Source: Halichondria panicea (Eukaryota > Porifera > Demospongiae > Suberitida > Halichondriidae). From it: 64,000 nt of DNA. Shown here piece by piece: positions 33,540 through 45,299 of the stretch (positions are counted from its first letter, which is position 1; each line of letters starts with the position of its first letter). The DNA lies in contig NC_087377.1 in assembly GCF_963675165.1 (NCBI RefSeq), positions 12,386,632-12,450,631 on the forward strand. The letters run 5' to 3'. Under the pieces are notes generated by a model. That model worked only from the letters and a program-made list of their open reading frames with translations. It was not told the DNA's origin and made no database searches. A program made the translations under genes and the position numbers.

Positions 33540-34578
33540 TAGCCTCGATCCCAGGCCGAGTTTTCGCTTTTATAACGGTTAGGCAAACATTCTGACAAAT
33601 GGATATTCTCGTTCACTTTCGTGACATTTATATTCGTGTACTATTGTGTACTAGAAGTCAGTTCCCGTTTTATCATTATTGGAATCGATTGGAATGGCTC
33701 TTAGCTGAAGCTTCTCTCTTCTCTGAAGCTTATTCTGAAGACTGAACAACAAGGGAAGAGGTATAAAGCTTTGTCAAGCTTGTTAAGGTCAGATATTTTT
33801 GTGTGGGCCCTATGGCCGGCTATGCTATCAAGTCTTGTTCATGTTTGGCAAGAATGTAGGTAGACTATAGTTTCATCATTAATATGGTGGATCAAGTGAA
33901 GAGTGTGAGCTAGAGAACTTGGTGCTGCCATCATCAGCTCGTCGACAATGACACTATAACCGAGAAATTTAATATGTATAGATCTACACGTATTTAAAAT
34001 GTCTACTTCTCTGTACAGGAGCAATGGCTAATATCCAGCTATCCCAACAGTGCTCCTCTTGGCTATACTAACGGACGAGACTGGACAGTTTGAGGTAAGG
34101 GTTTAACCGTCTTTGGTTTCTTTAATATTGTCCTATACTCACAGACACAGGACTGGAGTATGACCTGCTCATTCGAGCGTTGCTGGGTAGCTCAGAGACA
34201 TCAAGAGAATCTACGTTTTCTCAAGCAATGAGTTACGAGTTGGGGCCTAGAATCAGAGAAGTCCAGCAGCCTGCTAAATCTTTTTGAAACGTAATTTGAA
34301 GGCATTCAATCATCCTGAAGTTGCCCTGGGTCACTGTAATTGTGCTGCAGCACAACTGGCAACTCCCCAGGCCTTTGTGAAGCAGCTCCCTATGTGCATC
34401 TTTTGTGTACTCACTCTGTGCATTTTCTGTGTACAAATTTCTATTATTGATTTATTAAATATTTTTGCCGACCACAAATATACAATGAAAATTTTACGCA
34501 TGCGCAGACAACTAGTACCAGGCCCAGTTGTTTGCCTAACCGTTATAAAAGCGAAAACTCGGCCTGGGATCGAGGCTA
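33540..34578. mobile_element. 1.04-kb element with TAGCCTCGATCCCAGGCCG ends
   Basis: About 50 bases from TAGCCTCGATCCCAGGCCGA to GGTTAGGCAAAC at the left are repeated in reverse complement at the right (34529-34578). The right end stops exactly where the first codon of receptor E begins. The interior has no transposase. Around 34150-34285 there is a short open stretch after a TTTAATATTGTCC..ACAG acceptor (DTGLEYDLLIRALLGSSETS) that may be a captured or relic exon. The same end family occurs as small hairpins elsewhere in the window. Confidence 0.7.
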
Positions 34579-37500
34579 ATGATGGGAGAAATGGAATTTC
34601 TTGTCCAAAGATGTCTCCTGCTTTGTCTCTACATAACATCAGCTCTAGGTGTTGCAAGTAAGTTCATGTGGTTGTGTATGAGGCTAGAGCTTGAGGCCTA
34701 GACTCTAGCTAGCTTTAATCTCAGGGAGTGTATGAAGATACATACACTCCTGCTTTAATTAATAGCTTTTTGCTGATGATTGTACATGTAGAGTTGGGAT
34801 GCAAATAATAGTGATTGGAAGTGGTTAGTGACAGGAACTGGAAACAAAAGCAGAGATTCTTCACACTTTGTTTCCTGTCATATTTCCCTGTATAAGTTTA
34901 GTACCGTAATTTAGCTCCGTGTTAGCCTCGTTCCCAGGCCGATCCATCGACTAGGAGTCGACCTAACGTTCAATTGGAGACGGATCGGCCTGGGAACGAG
35001 GCTAGCTCCGTGTATGCTCTCAAGTAACTAAAATCTAGCCATAGATTGTCTAGCTAGCTAGCTATGGCAAGTTTAAGTTGTTTACATTGTCTTGCTTCCA
35101 ACATAGATAGAGTAGAAGAGGGATTGGAAACGGAAGTACCCTCGAAGTCCATCCGTGTATCTCCGCGGTTTTAATCGAGGCTTACTTTTTAACACGAGGG
35201 CTAAACATGAATAATTCATGAGAATTGTTTTGCTCTCTGTAAGAAGTCCACGAGCAGTTCTGCTGCTAAACATCAACTTTCTCTAATACTTGAGGCCATT
35301 TGGGACACAGGACACTATTTAGTTACAAAGCCTTAGCTATATCAAAGGTACTATAGGAACACAAGCGTGAAAAGCGCTCTGTGTACCTCTAGCTACTTCA
35401 CGACAATCGAGATTATATTTTCTTTGTTTCCAATTGATACCTACTATCAGGGGGCATGTGATTCAGTAATGGGGGTAGCTCTGAGATGTATGCTTTGGAC
35501 ACAATAAGTTTCCCGGGCTTTTGTGGGAGTTATGAGGAGATACACGGATGGTCCCAGAGCCACTACGTAGACTTCACTGTAAAACATCACGTGAATCACT
35601 TCCGTTTGCAATCCCTCTTCTACTCTATCTATGCTTCCAAGAAGGCCCCACTCTCATTGCAGAACAGTCCCAACTCTTGTCAGAAGGAAGAAACGTCTTT
35701 GCCCGGTTTTTATCGACGCTTCATTTGCATAATTATGTGGTGCAGTTACCGGATTAGTAATTCCTATTCCTCCTAGACGGACAGGAAGAGCCAGTAAGAT
35801 TTCTCACTTCCCTTGAACACGCTGGTTGTTCAGTCAAGGCAAGAAGCAAGTCGTGTTGGATCGTGTCCTCCAGAGGGTTGCTGCAGGTCAGCAATGTCTG
35901 GAATCATACGTGACAGGAAGGACCAACGACTGGAAAGACCATGCATGAACGTCGGCACAGTAGGCTGCGTGGGGTTGTGATTGGGCAATATTAGCTAGTA
36001 GTTTTATCTCCTCCGACCACTTTCTGACTTTGCTTGTCACATATTCAACAGTGTGGGATCTCGAGCCAATTGCAGCTTTAATTAATAGTAGAAATTTGCA
36101 ATGATAAGGAATGCAGTAATTCATTAGTCACAAGGCCAGAGGTCAGTCGAGGTAGTTGAGCCACTATAGCTACAGGTCGGTTAAACTTAATAAAATGTGT
36201 CTTATGAAATTGAGGCGATTTAAGTGCCATGTATGATTATGAGTGAAAAATGTTCAAATGTCGTATATTTAGAGGGTCACCTCTGATACAGGTTGGTTGG
36301 CAGAAGTTCAAAGTTGAAATGCAGTCAAGTATGACCACTAATTGCATTAGTGAAGTATAGACATACACTGTGTGAATGAGATGGCATGACTGACTGGCTG
36401 CACTTCAACTTCTACTGCTGTCAACCAACCTGAAGTCCTCTGTAGGTAGCTAAAAATACTATATAGTACAAGCTATACTTATACTAACTCAGGTCTTGCT
36501 ATATTAATTACTATCTCAAATCATATTTTTCGGTATAAATTATGATTATAGATTAATATTTTATTTTACTGTCATTTCTCTACCAAAAGAGGCGTCTCTA
36601 ATGTCGAACACGAGTGTAGCATGTCCTGGTGAGGCTGTTTTGTTCACATGCTCTTCGCCTGGTACTTCGTTGACATGGCAAGTGGATCTACTATCACCAG
36701 CAGGGACGTCACTGCAAAGTTTCTTCCTTCCCTCACAAATTGGTGGTCGAAGAACACTTGGACCTGGAGTGATCATGTTTGAGGCTGTTCTTGTGAGCAA
36801 TGATGGTGGAACTCTGACATCCACTCTCATCAACCTCAGTGAAGTGTCTGTACTGGATGATAGCAATGTCACCTGTACTGTTACTAACAATGGTCCTATG
36901 TCACAGCAGCAAACCATCATGGTTGCTGGTGAGTATTTATACTTCATAATTATACCTGAGATTTTTAACTTTCAGTTGTCCCAACACTTCCACTCAATCC
37001 AAGCGTATCCTTCATTCAAAACCAGCTCAGTTCGTCCATTATCACTCTGGAGTGGGACCCTCCCTCCTCTACTGGTGGTGTGTCTGTCAGCTATGTTCTC
37101 ACCATCTCCCAAACACCTCTCTCTGGGTCAGCAGTCACCATGGAGACCACCTCCACACAGATCACTGTTTCCTATAACACACCCTACAATGTGACCATCA
37201 GAGCTGTCAACTGTGCTGGAATGAGTCAAGAAAGTTCAATTGTGGATCTAAGTAAGCTATACTTCATGGTGACTGCCGTCATTGATTATAGGCTGCAATT
37301 GTATATAAGTAGGCTATTTTATGATCATAAAACATAAATGCCTTTATCAATCAATGCAGTTGTGTGCCCCACACCATCTACTGCTACTGGTGTGACTATC
37401 ACCAACACACCTCCTGTCACTATTGGTGGATCCATGCTCACTTTCACTTGCAGTGGAGACAATGAAGTGAGAACCTCAACCTGTGGCACTAGTGGATGGT

Positions 37501-38566
37501 CTCCTAACCCTGGGACCTTTGACTGCAGCAGTCCGATTACAGGTATATAATCTTAATCAAAAATGTGTACATGCTTCTTTTCATTGGTGTCCTCATTAGA
37601 TCCCCCAGTCACCTGTGGCTCTCCTGATGCACCATCCAGAGGTAGTGTGGACATCAATGGTGGGACACCACCCTTCTCACTGGGTTCAGAGGTCACCTAT
37701 CGCTGTGACGAGGGACTGTTCCCCTTTGATGTGAGGACCAGCACATGCACTGATGTGGGGGGTAGGGGAGAGTGGGTGGAGAATCCTGGGAGCTTGATGT
37801 GCAGGGAGAGACCAGGTGAAATGTAGTTGATCAGAACAAAATTTTCCTGCGAAAAAATAATTTCTGTCTGCATGATCTGTCTACAATTGTATTCAATGGC
37901 AGGTCATATAATATTGGGTGCTCATGTTGAGCTGATGAGATACAAACATCTGTCATGTGCTATAGTCATAGTATAATCATAATTATGATATAGATATATT
38001 TTCTGACCGTCCATATAATTATAGTCAACTGCACTGTACCTGTTGAGCCCTGCAACGGTGCTATAATGGACCATGAGAGGTTGAACGAGACAGTGTTGGA
38101 GGGAACAGTGCTGACTTACCAGTGTGACAATGGACTCTCATTGACTGGACCCAACACCATTACTTGCACTAATGCTGGAGTCTGGAGCACTGAGCCTGAG
38201 GCAATCATGTGTGTACTTATGACTGAAGGTGATATATAATTATATAGATGAGCTTTGTAATTGTTTGCTATTTATATACTACCGGTACCTCATCTCACAG
38301 TTTCTACTGTCGCTTCCTTGTCCACTTCTGCAACTGTCGCTATCAGTGTGGTCATCACTTTCATTGTCACTCTAGTCATTGGGTTCTTCACTGGACTGCT
38401 GGTGATGCATATTTTCTCTCGTAAGAAAGCAGTGTACTTCCCAGCAACTGAAGGACAATCTAATGTAGGACCCACTGCACCAACTGGTCCTGTTTATGAG
38501 GAGGTGTCACCCAAAGAGGAGATTGAACTCAACACAAACCAAGCATACGGACCAGTAGGACTGTGA
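34579..38566 (+). CDS. Ig/FN3/sushi receptor E, intact
   Basis: Seven exons, all joined in phase 1: 34579-34657, 36590-36928, 36976-37251, 37360-37542, 37600-37815, 38025-38228 and 38301-38566, giving 520 residues. Domains: signal peptide 1-26, Ig-like 27-139 (SVACPGEAVLFTCSSPG), FN3 140-231, three sushi domains 232-432 (four or more cysteines each), membrane helix about 443-471, then SRKK and a tail. Tail tyrosines are Y478, Y498 (VYEEVSP) and Y515 (NQAYGP). YEEV resembles Src-family SH2 docking sites, so phosphotyrosine signalling is plausible. The architecture indicates a cell-surface recognition or adhesion receptor; ligand unknown. Intron 1 (1.9 kb) holds three inverted-repeat elements. 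A transposon end directly abuts the start codon. Its closest paralogue is F. Confidence 0.88.
34923..35004. mobile_element. Hairpin MITE in intron 1 of receptor E
   Basis: TAGCCTCGTTCCCAGGCCGATCC and GGATCGGCCTGGGAACGAGGCTA pair perfectly around a short loop that itself contains ACTAGGAGTCGACC. Member of the TAGCCTCG-CAGGC end family. Non-coding. Confidence 0.8.
35092..35640. mobile_element. Inverted-repeat element in intron 1 of receptor E
   Basis: The left end (CATAGATAGAGTAGAAGAGGG, ATTGGAAACGGAAGT) is matched in reverse at the right (ACTTCCGTTTGCAATCCCTC, TTCTACTCTATCTATG). Inside are ACGGATGG..CCAGAGCCAC words shared with about 27085 and an arm near 35140 (TCCATCCGTGTATCTCC) pairing with 35535. 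A related end (AGGGATTGGCAAC) bounds 51245-51904. Non-coding. Confidence 0.65.
36289..36433. mobile_element. Imperfect inverted-repeat MITE
   Basis: AGGTTGGTTGGCAGAAGTTC..AAGTTGAAATGCAG at the left pairs imperfectly with CTGCACTTCAACTTCTACTGC..CAACCAACCT at the right. It lies in intron 1 of receptor E, 160 bases before exon 2. Non-coding. Confidence 0.6.
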
Positions 38567-39269
38567 AACTCATTCACTTTAATATTCAACGAGTTATAAT
38601 TAATTGCGATCATTCTGGCATTTCATTTGTTCTACAGACTATCATGATAGAGGCTATAGTGTTTTATCCTTCGTATATTATAATTATATAACTATACGTA
38701 GAGATTTTCTCAATATAATAATTTATTTTGCATTCCCTAATACAAGCAGGAGGTTATTTTTTGCTGTAAATTTGTCATTATTATAACGTGGTGTTTTTGA
38801 CTTCCTCAAAGAAATAGAATGAAGTGGTGTGGTTCCTTTGAAACAAGTGATCAAACTCGACAGTTATTATAACTATGCCTCGGTGTGGTGGTAGTATATG
38901 CATTATACTCTAGCTTTCAGTATACTATTGTTCTCCTTGCAACTTTTATTATAATGTATATTCAGCATCAGATACGTTCATTGAGAACAATGTAAACAAT
39001 ACATGTACGTAGCACTGCATCTGTTCACATATTTAGCAAAGAGTAGTAAGAAAAAACAACAATTAAGCTACATTAATTATACATCTGCATGTTACTGTTC
39101 TGTCAGATTTGTCCAGATTCCTGCAGCAAATAATTATAAATCACAGTACATAAAGTATTTGTAAGAAAAACAATTATTATAATGAGTGGTGCAAGCTGTG
39201 CAGTGAAAATGCCTCTCGCCATGTTTTGCTTCTGTCACTCAAAAAGTGATTATAGAGACAGAAAGTAGA

Positions 39270-41260
39270 CATTACGCAATGCCGGACTCACATTGGATCG
39301 TGTTGTTCTACTCTCCCTCTAAGGATCATTCTCCCTAGCAGCTGATGGAGTGAAGTGAGATAGTCCACTCCAGCAGACTGCACCAAGGCATTGTCACAGC
39401 TCTGTGACGTGGGTGGAGGGGGAGTACATGTAAATAACTGGAGAATATACATTACCTATTAAACAATGGACACAAAAGTGTTTTGGAGCAAACGTTAACC
39501 TGTGCTATTGTAAATAATGTCTTCTATACAGCGTTGGAGCAACATTATTGAACACACTCAAAGAAAATGGATAACGAAACAGAAAGAGAGTATTAGAACA
39601 ACATTGAACACATGCATGCACTCAAATAAATGTAGCGTAGTCACAGTGCAACACAAATACAAGCAATTAAATGTACTGTGGAATCCACTGCTCTGTTTCA
39701 GTGAAGCACTGGTGTCTAAGAAATTTCAACCCACACACTATCACTATAAAACAACTGGAGAGCTAGCTACTTTCATACATCTACTCATCTCACCAGTTTG
39801 AGCAGTGTCTCCAAGAGGTTGATATGCTTAGGGTAGTGTCTGTGTCGTAGTGTCTCAGCACAGAGGGGGAGGAGGGAGGACATTCGGTCACCACACCCAT
39901 TACACTACTCAGCTCTCCAGCAGGAGAAGGAACTGGAGGGGGTGTACAATGGGTTAAAACTACCATTATTATTATAAGTACTCTACCTCAATGGACAACA
40001 CACAACACATTCACAAGCTGTACACAACACTTGTGTCACTGGCTGATACAGTGACCACCACATTTATCTACCTATACTATACAGCACATCTACAAAAGTG
40101 CACCTAATCCACATGTCACATCAACATACCTTTATCCCATACCACACTCAATCTCATCTCCACACACAACATGCATGCACACACCCTCACCCCTCATTCT
40201 CTCCCACGGCTCTCCCGGCTTGTGATAGTGTGAGTCTATACATCCTCCCCTCCTCATTTTGGGAGCCAATGAACCACACGAGTACATCTGCTGGTCTGTA
40301 TGAGTCGGGTCGTCATGGATACGATGTACCACCCCAAATACAGACGGTCCAGGATCAATACCACAGGAGCTGAGGAAGGGGGAGGATGAACAATAGTAAA
40401 ACAATTCAATCGTAAACACAATCATCAATAGCTAAGCGTATTACATCTTTCAGACAGCTGTTCAGGTAGTAACACAGTCGAAAGGGCTTTCAGCGCTCAA
40501 TGTACAACAATATTGAAAGCCAAGCAGCAGCTCACAAGGTTAGAGAAAGAGATAGTTGAGTGCTGTACAAGTAATAAACTGAGCAAACAAATAAATTTTA
40601 CAATCTTGACAGTACACCTCAAATTATCAGCACAGTCTACAGTCTGTACAGTGTCTCACCATAGGCCTTGGTAATACTGGTGAGAGCAACAGCTGTAGTT
40701 ATAGTGTGGTAACAGTGAGTTTTTCTTACTTTCACTCTTCTGGGAAGCATCCCAGGAAGTTACCACTGGTCAGACAGCTACAGGCGGCTAAAGAAATTAA
40801 GGGGCGGGATATGAACTGATAACATTAGTAGACTAAGAGTCGTCATGGAAACACTCCAACAACAGTACTAAAAAAAGTCAAAATCTACACCTTAATGACC
40901 AAAGATTTCACTGTATGCAAAAATCCCATCACCCACTCACCACTTTGTGGATGTTCTGCTCTACAAGCTGCACTCCCCTGGTCTGTGTGACCATCCTCCA
41001 GGTCTCCTGAGAGTAGAGCCTCACACCCTCAGCCATAATATAGTACCTGAGGAGGAGGTAGAGATAGTGAAATACAGTGGGACAATAAACAAAGAACCTT
41101 CAGAGAAAAGGGACACTGTACTGATAAGGAAAATGCTTCCGTGTCGTAAATATTAATAAACAATAGACAGTACGAAATCATTCAACCAATATGCACATTC
41201 TGTACTATAGGGTGAGTAGATTTGGTAAAGAGGTTGTAATAATAATAATAATAATGTTAT
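39270..41260 (-). pseudogene. HEAT-like gene copy downstream of receptor E
   Basis: Exon-like pieces in minus-strand order: 40947-41046 (EGVRLYSQETWRMVTQTRGV then QLVEQNIHKV), about 40203-40369 (PSVFGVVHRIHDDP, CGSLAPKMRRGG), 39808-39925 (RMSSLLPLCAETLRHRHYP then NLLETLLKL) and 39299-39412 (NALVQSAGVDYLTSLHQLLG, ILRGRVEQHDPM). Most are bounded by AG and GT in the right places. Helical, leucine-rich HEAT/ARM character, but the parent gene is not recognised. One exon shows a frame disturbance relative to the copy at 62.9 kb and several expected exons are absent, so I treat it as broken. It is convergent with receptor E and recurs in the same position after other receptor copies. Confidence 0.5.
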
Positions 41261-41269
41261 AGTTATATA

Positions 41270-41620
41270 CTACATTGTATTAGTCACTAGTGGAATTCAA
41301 AGTGAAAGAAATGGACAACTATACTGCCACTATTATCAAACAGGATTGTTATAGTTTTAGGGATTTATGGCAGTAAACCCACCGCTTAAGCACAAGGGCG
41401 TAGCCCGAGGGCGAGGTGGTTTACACCAACCAGTATGCACATTCTGTACTATATATAGGGTGGATAGATTTGGTTATAATAATTATGTTATACTTATTGT
41501 TCACTATATCAAAATTTATGGCAGTCAACCTCCGAGGACGAGGGCGAAGCCCCGAGGCCAAGGATGGTTTACATTTGCTATAAATTCAAATGTAGTGGAC
41601 AATAAGTGTTATATATATAG
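41270..41620. repeat. Pair of hairpin-cored short elements
   Basis: Two related units contain TTTATGGCAGT.AAC.CACC, then a GC-rich hairpin core (GGGCGTAGCCCGAGGGCG in one, GAGGGCGAAGCCCCGAGG in the other), then GGTTTACA. The second is bounded by ACTTATTGTTCACTATAT and its near reverse complement GTAGTGGACAATAAGTG. Non-coding MITE-like units. Confidence 0.55.
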
Positions 41621-42198
41621 ATCTACCCACTTGAATGAAAAGTACTTGCCAGCTAAGTTACCTCGATCACCTTGGATATAACTAGCTAACAGTCTCATAA
41701 ACTATTAAAAACGAACAAAAAGTTTGTGCGTATAGCTTGAAGCCAGTGCTAAGCTTCTAGCTCGATGCATTAACTTTTCAATGTCCAAGCAATGAGCCCC
41801 ACCCATCCTCCAGCCTTCCTGGTGTTTAGCGAGCCCCAACTATCTGTCCTACCCTTGTCAACAAGTGTCTATGTAGATCTAGTATAAAATCAGTGTGCCA
41901 TCAAGGCAAGGGAGTTTATGAGGAATGTGCTCTATATATATAGGGCTGGGGTTTATGGTAGTTAAACCCCACCCAGTTGCTATGATACAGACCCCAAGTG
42001 GGGTATATAATAATATAATAATAGGTGTCTTATATATCATGTGTATAATAGGTGTCGTACTAAGAGAGAGGATGAACAATATAAGAAGGCTATAATAGGC
42101 TTATAACCGATTATGATAACGCAGTAATTTTTATTCTAGAATAATGGCGAAAAATATTTGGTGCTATAATAACAGGCCTATAAGATGCATATAATTAT

Positions 42199-42356
42199 TG
42201 TGTACACTGTATGGTGATGTTGGTGTGTACACTGTATGGTGATGTTGGTGTGTACACTGTATGGTGATGTTAGTGTGTACACTGTATGGTGATGTTGGTG
42301 TGTACACTGTATGGTGATGTTAGTGACAACTGTATACACTGTATGGTGATATCGGT
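42199..42356. repeat. Minisatellite, about 24-bp unit, six copies
   Basis: The unit TGTACACTGTATGGTGATGT(TGGTG) is repeated head to tail with few differences; the fifth-to-sixth junction carries an extra GACAACTG. It lies about 360 bases upstream of the start of receptor G. It is not a CRISPR: there are no spacers. Confidence 0.9.
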
Positions 42357-42514
42357 GTGTGTACATAAAAATAAGCTGTTTAAGCAAACTATAGACACTT
42401 TCATGGACTGCTTTAACTGTAATGAGACGGTGGTTGAAATAATTCTAAAACTTGTAGGCGATTTTCAAATATTATAGCTTCACAATCATTCCCCATGTTA
42501 TAATGAAGTCATTA

Positions 42515-42713
42515 CGGTAAAAAGTTATTGTATCCGTTTTACCGCTGTGCACGTGCAATGAAGCTCAATGCACGGCTCTATGAGCATCTTGTTATAATTA
42601 TATTAGTCTACGAAAACTGGAAGTGTAATTAAAAGAAGCTATGAATAAATTATCATAAAGGAAGTAAACAAGGAGGTTGTGTAAACCTTCTCACTGTCAA
42701 GAAATAATTTGAG
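42515..42713 (+). promoter_or_regulatory. Conserved upstream region of receptor G
   Basis: This block (CATTACGGTAAAAAGTTATTGTATCCGTTTT, then a GCACG..CAATGAAGCTCAA segment) is retained in front of both broken G copies (45480-45590 and 47042-47248), although their gene bodies were deleted differently. Retention before every copy suits a promoter, but recent duplication alone could explain it. No TATA box or initiator can be assigned. Confidence 0.35.
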
Positions 42714-44317
42714 ATGACACTAATAGAGATAATAAAGCTCATTAGAGTTCTTCTGATTTGCTTTCTGGCTGGCTTCAGCACTGGTAAGACTGACTATTCA
42801 ATTATAGATTTCCTTACATTGCTGCATGTTTCGTAAAGCACAATATTCAGTGAGTGTGGAGAGACCATGTCCAATGGAAACAGTCACTTTCACCTGCACT
42901 GCTCCTGGAGATTCCTTGAGATGGTCACCATCAGATGTTACTAGCATCACTATCCTCTCCTCCTTGGGTCTCAATGTACCACTAATGCAGTCAGATTACA
43001 CTGTGACACTGATTGCATTCAATGACACTACATTAACATCTACTCTGTCAAGAACAGCAGAGAATGGGATCACTGTGTCCTGTGTTGAGCTTAGTATACC
43101 TACTCTGACCACTATAGGATCTTCAACAATCCGATTGGTTGGTGAGTTGCAGTTAGTGTCTCGTCAATTGTCTGTATACACTAAGTTACATAGATCCACC
43201 AGGATCACCTTCCACAATAAGATACTCCATTCTGAGCAGCTCAGCTAATGAAGTCAGCGTATCTGTGCAGTGGGACCCTCCAACTGAGATTGGTGGTAGA
43301 GATGACCTCACCTACACAGTGACCGTCTCACCTCCGGCCCAGCTCTCTGCTACTGTCCTCACATCCACCTCTGTCACTGTGACTGCTCAATACGATGTGG
43401 ACTACACTGTAAGTGTTATGGCTACCAATTGTGCTGGGAACAGTACAACTGCTGACTACAACTTTAGGATTGGTGAGTATTATTATTTTGACACAAATTG
43501 TCAACTCCTTAATTCTCAGGTAAATGTCCTGTGTTGACCAACCCCATGAATGGAGCCTTTGGACCAGTCTCCAGCAGATTATCAGGATCCACAGTAATCA
43601 TCCAGTGTGACACTGGGTATGTATCTGCTGTTACAATGGTGACATGTGAGGGTACACTAATGTGGAGTCCAGACCCTGAGGCTATTGAGTGTACATTACT
43701 AACCACACCTACTCCCACAACTCGTGAGTTAAGCTCTTGGTTGTAGGAAATTAATACAAAATATCTATGTTAATCATTACACAGCTCCTCCAATAAACTG
43801 CACAGCTTCACTACCCTCACCACGGAATAGCATTATCAGTGATCATTCAGTACCAGCTTTTCCCGGTACACAAGTTACCCTCCAGTGCGACGATGAACTG
43901 TTCCCTGAGGGAATAATGACTGCTACCTGTCTAGCTACAGGAAAGTGGGACGAGGAGATCGTCTGCAGAGGCAAGTGTATTCATTACTTGAATATACACT
44001 TGTAATAATACTTCTCTCTTGAACAACCTACAGCTGCTCCTTTTAGTTGTGCCAGCCTATCTGATGGGAGTCGATTTGATGCAGCTGTCTCCATCGGCGT
44101 TGTTGTCACAGCAGTTGCGTTCACAATCATTGGATTATTGATAGGTCTCTTGATCATGTATTTGTTCATGCGTAAGAAGGCAGTATGCTCCCCAGCAGCT
44201 AAAGGACAAGCTAATGTTGGACCCACTACACCAGTTGGTCCTGTTTATGAGGAGGTGTCACCCAAAGAGGAGATTGAACTGAATACTAACCAGGCGTATG
44301 GACCAGTAGGACAGTGA
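42714..44317 (+). CDS. Ig/FN3/two-sushi receptor G, intact
   Basis: Six exons, all phase 1: 42714-42783, 42839-43141, 43194-43472, 43520-43723, 43785-43970 and 44034-44317, coding 441 residues. Signal peptide (VLLICFLAGFS), Ig-like domain (RPCPMETVTFTCTAPGDS), FN3 (NEVSVSVQWDPPTEIGGRDD), two sushi domains (one fewer than D, E, F and I), membrane helix (VVVTAVAFTIIGLLIGLLIM) and the shared tail with VYEEVSPKEE and NQAYGP. The last intron has a GC donor (CAGAG then GCAAGT). It forms a distinct subfamily with the two broken copies downstream. Likely a surface receptor signalling through tail tyrosines; the YxxP-like AVCSP replaces the first tyrosine seen in E and F. Confidence 0.87.
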
Positions 44318-44537
44318 AACTTCTGTGTTAATGTGCATGCTCGTAAACGATTTTAACAACTGTAAGCAGCAACATCTGTTCATTAAAAGCCACTACATCT
44401 TTTGTATTAAAAAAGAAGCTATATTAAATGAGTGGTGCGCTGTGCTAATGCCTCTCGCCATGTTTAGCTTCGCTCAATTAAGGTATTAGAGTGTTATAAT
44501 TATGTCATATAACACTCAAATACAAAGTATACTAATA

Positions 44538-44583
44538 CCTCTTCTATGATCATAATTATAATACGATCATAGAAGAGGTATTT
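44538..44583. repeat. Hairpin AATACCTCTTCTATGATC
   Basis: Two 18-base arms pair perfectly around TATAATTATAATAC-like loop sequence. A diverged version follows the broken copy H near 48255-48290. It sits between receptor G and the TGCCTCGGTG element, so it marks the 3' edge of the duplicated unit. Confidence 0.6.
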
Positions 44584-44612
44584 GTATGCTTTGGATACTG
44601 TTAAGTTATTAT

Positions 44613-45095
44613 TATGCCTCGGTGTGTATGTGCAAGCAAGGTATACGGCAGTGTGTGTTTGTATGTGTGCATGTGTGTATGTAGACTGCTACAGCTGCTC
44701 AAAGATCAATAAGCTGCAAGTAAAAGTTTCTATAGGGTTCTAGTAATGTTTTCATGGATTCTGATTCGTGGATTTCCAAAAGAATGCTTCGTTCTCGAGT
44801 TATGCCTAATTTTGGAATGCCATTGCAGCCTTTCAGAAGAGTGCATGTGTAGCAAAAGTTGTCCATGGAGTGTTGCTACTCAGTAGTTAGCTCTGTACTA
44901 GAACGCTAGAGAGCTGCAAGGCTCTATACACTGATGCAGCAGCCATAAACTTTGTACTTTTAGCATCCTCTTTAGCAACAATCATGATCATTTCGATCCC
45001 ACTCTAGATGCAAAAATATTCATCATGATAATCATATCACGTGTGTATTAGCAATATCAGCTAGTAGGTTTATGTTGGCACATCCACTGAGGCAT
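44613..45095 (+). mobile_element. TGCCTCGGTG element after receptor G
   Basis: It starts TATGCCTCGGTGTGTATG and ends CCACTGAGGCAT, with the family landmarks inside. The homologous element after broken copy H (48318-48711) has the same flanks, so this one was carried along in the duplication rather than inserted anew. Confidence 0.75.
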
Positions 45096-45299
45096 CAGCA
45101 CCTGCGGTGCTTTCATTATTGTTTGCAATTGTTGGCAATGAATCCACACACAGTCAATAGAAGAGGAGCTTAATGGCAACAGAAATCTATTATCTGATGG
45201 CTTGGTAAACTAGAGCACTAATTTAAAAGTGCTAACCCTCAGCTGTCGACATGAATCTATACAAACTTGAAGCGTGTTACACAATAAATGCAGATGTAT

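Noticed and set aside
36561-36947. Antisense frame of 128 codons over the Ig exon of receptor E (also at 54663-55040)
   Set aside because: It is the shadow of a real exon. Splice sites and domain motifs support the plus strand only.
38490-38520. Classical ITIM in the receptor tail
   Set aside because: The position two before the tyrosine is Pro, not I/V/L/S; described only as a YEEV motif.
42199-42356. CRISPR-like direct repeats
   Set aside because: Units are contiguous without spacers, and the genome is eukaryotic.
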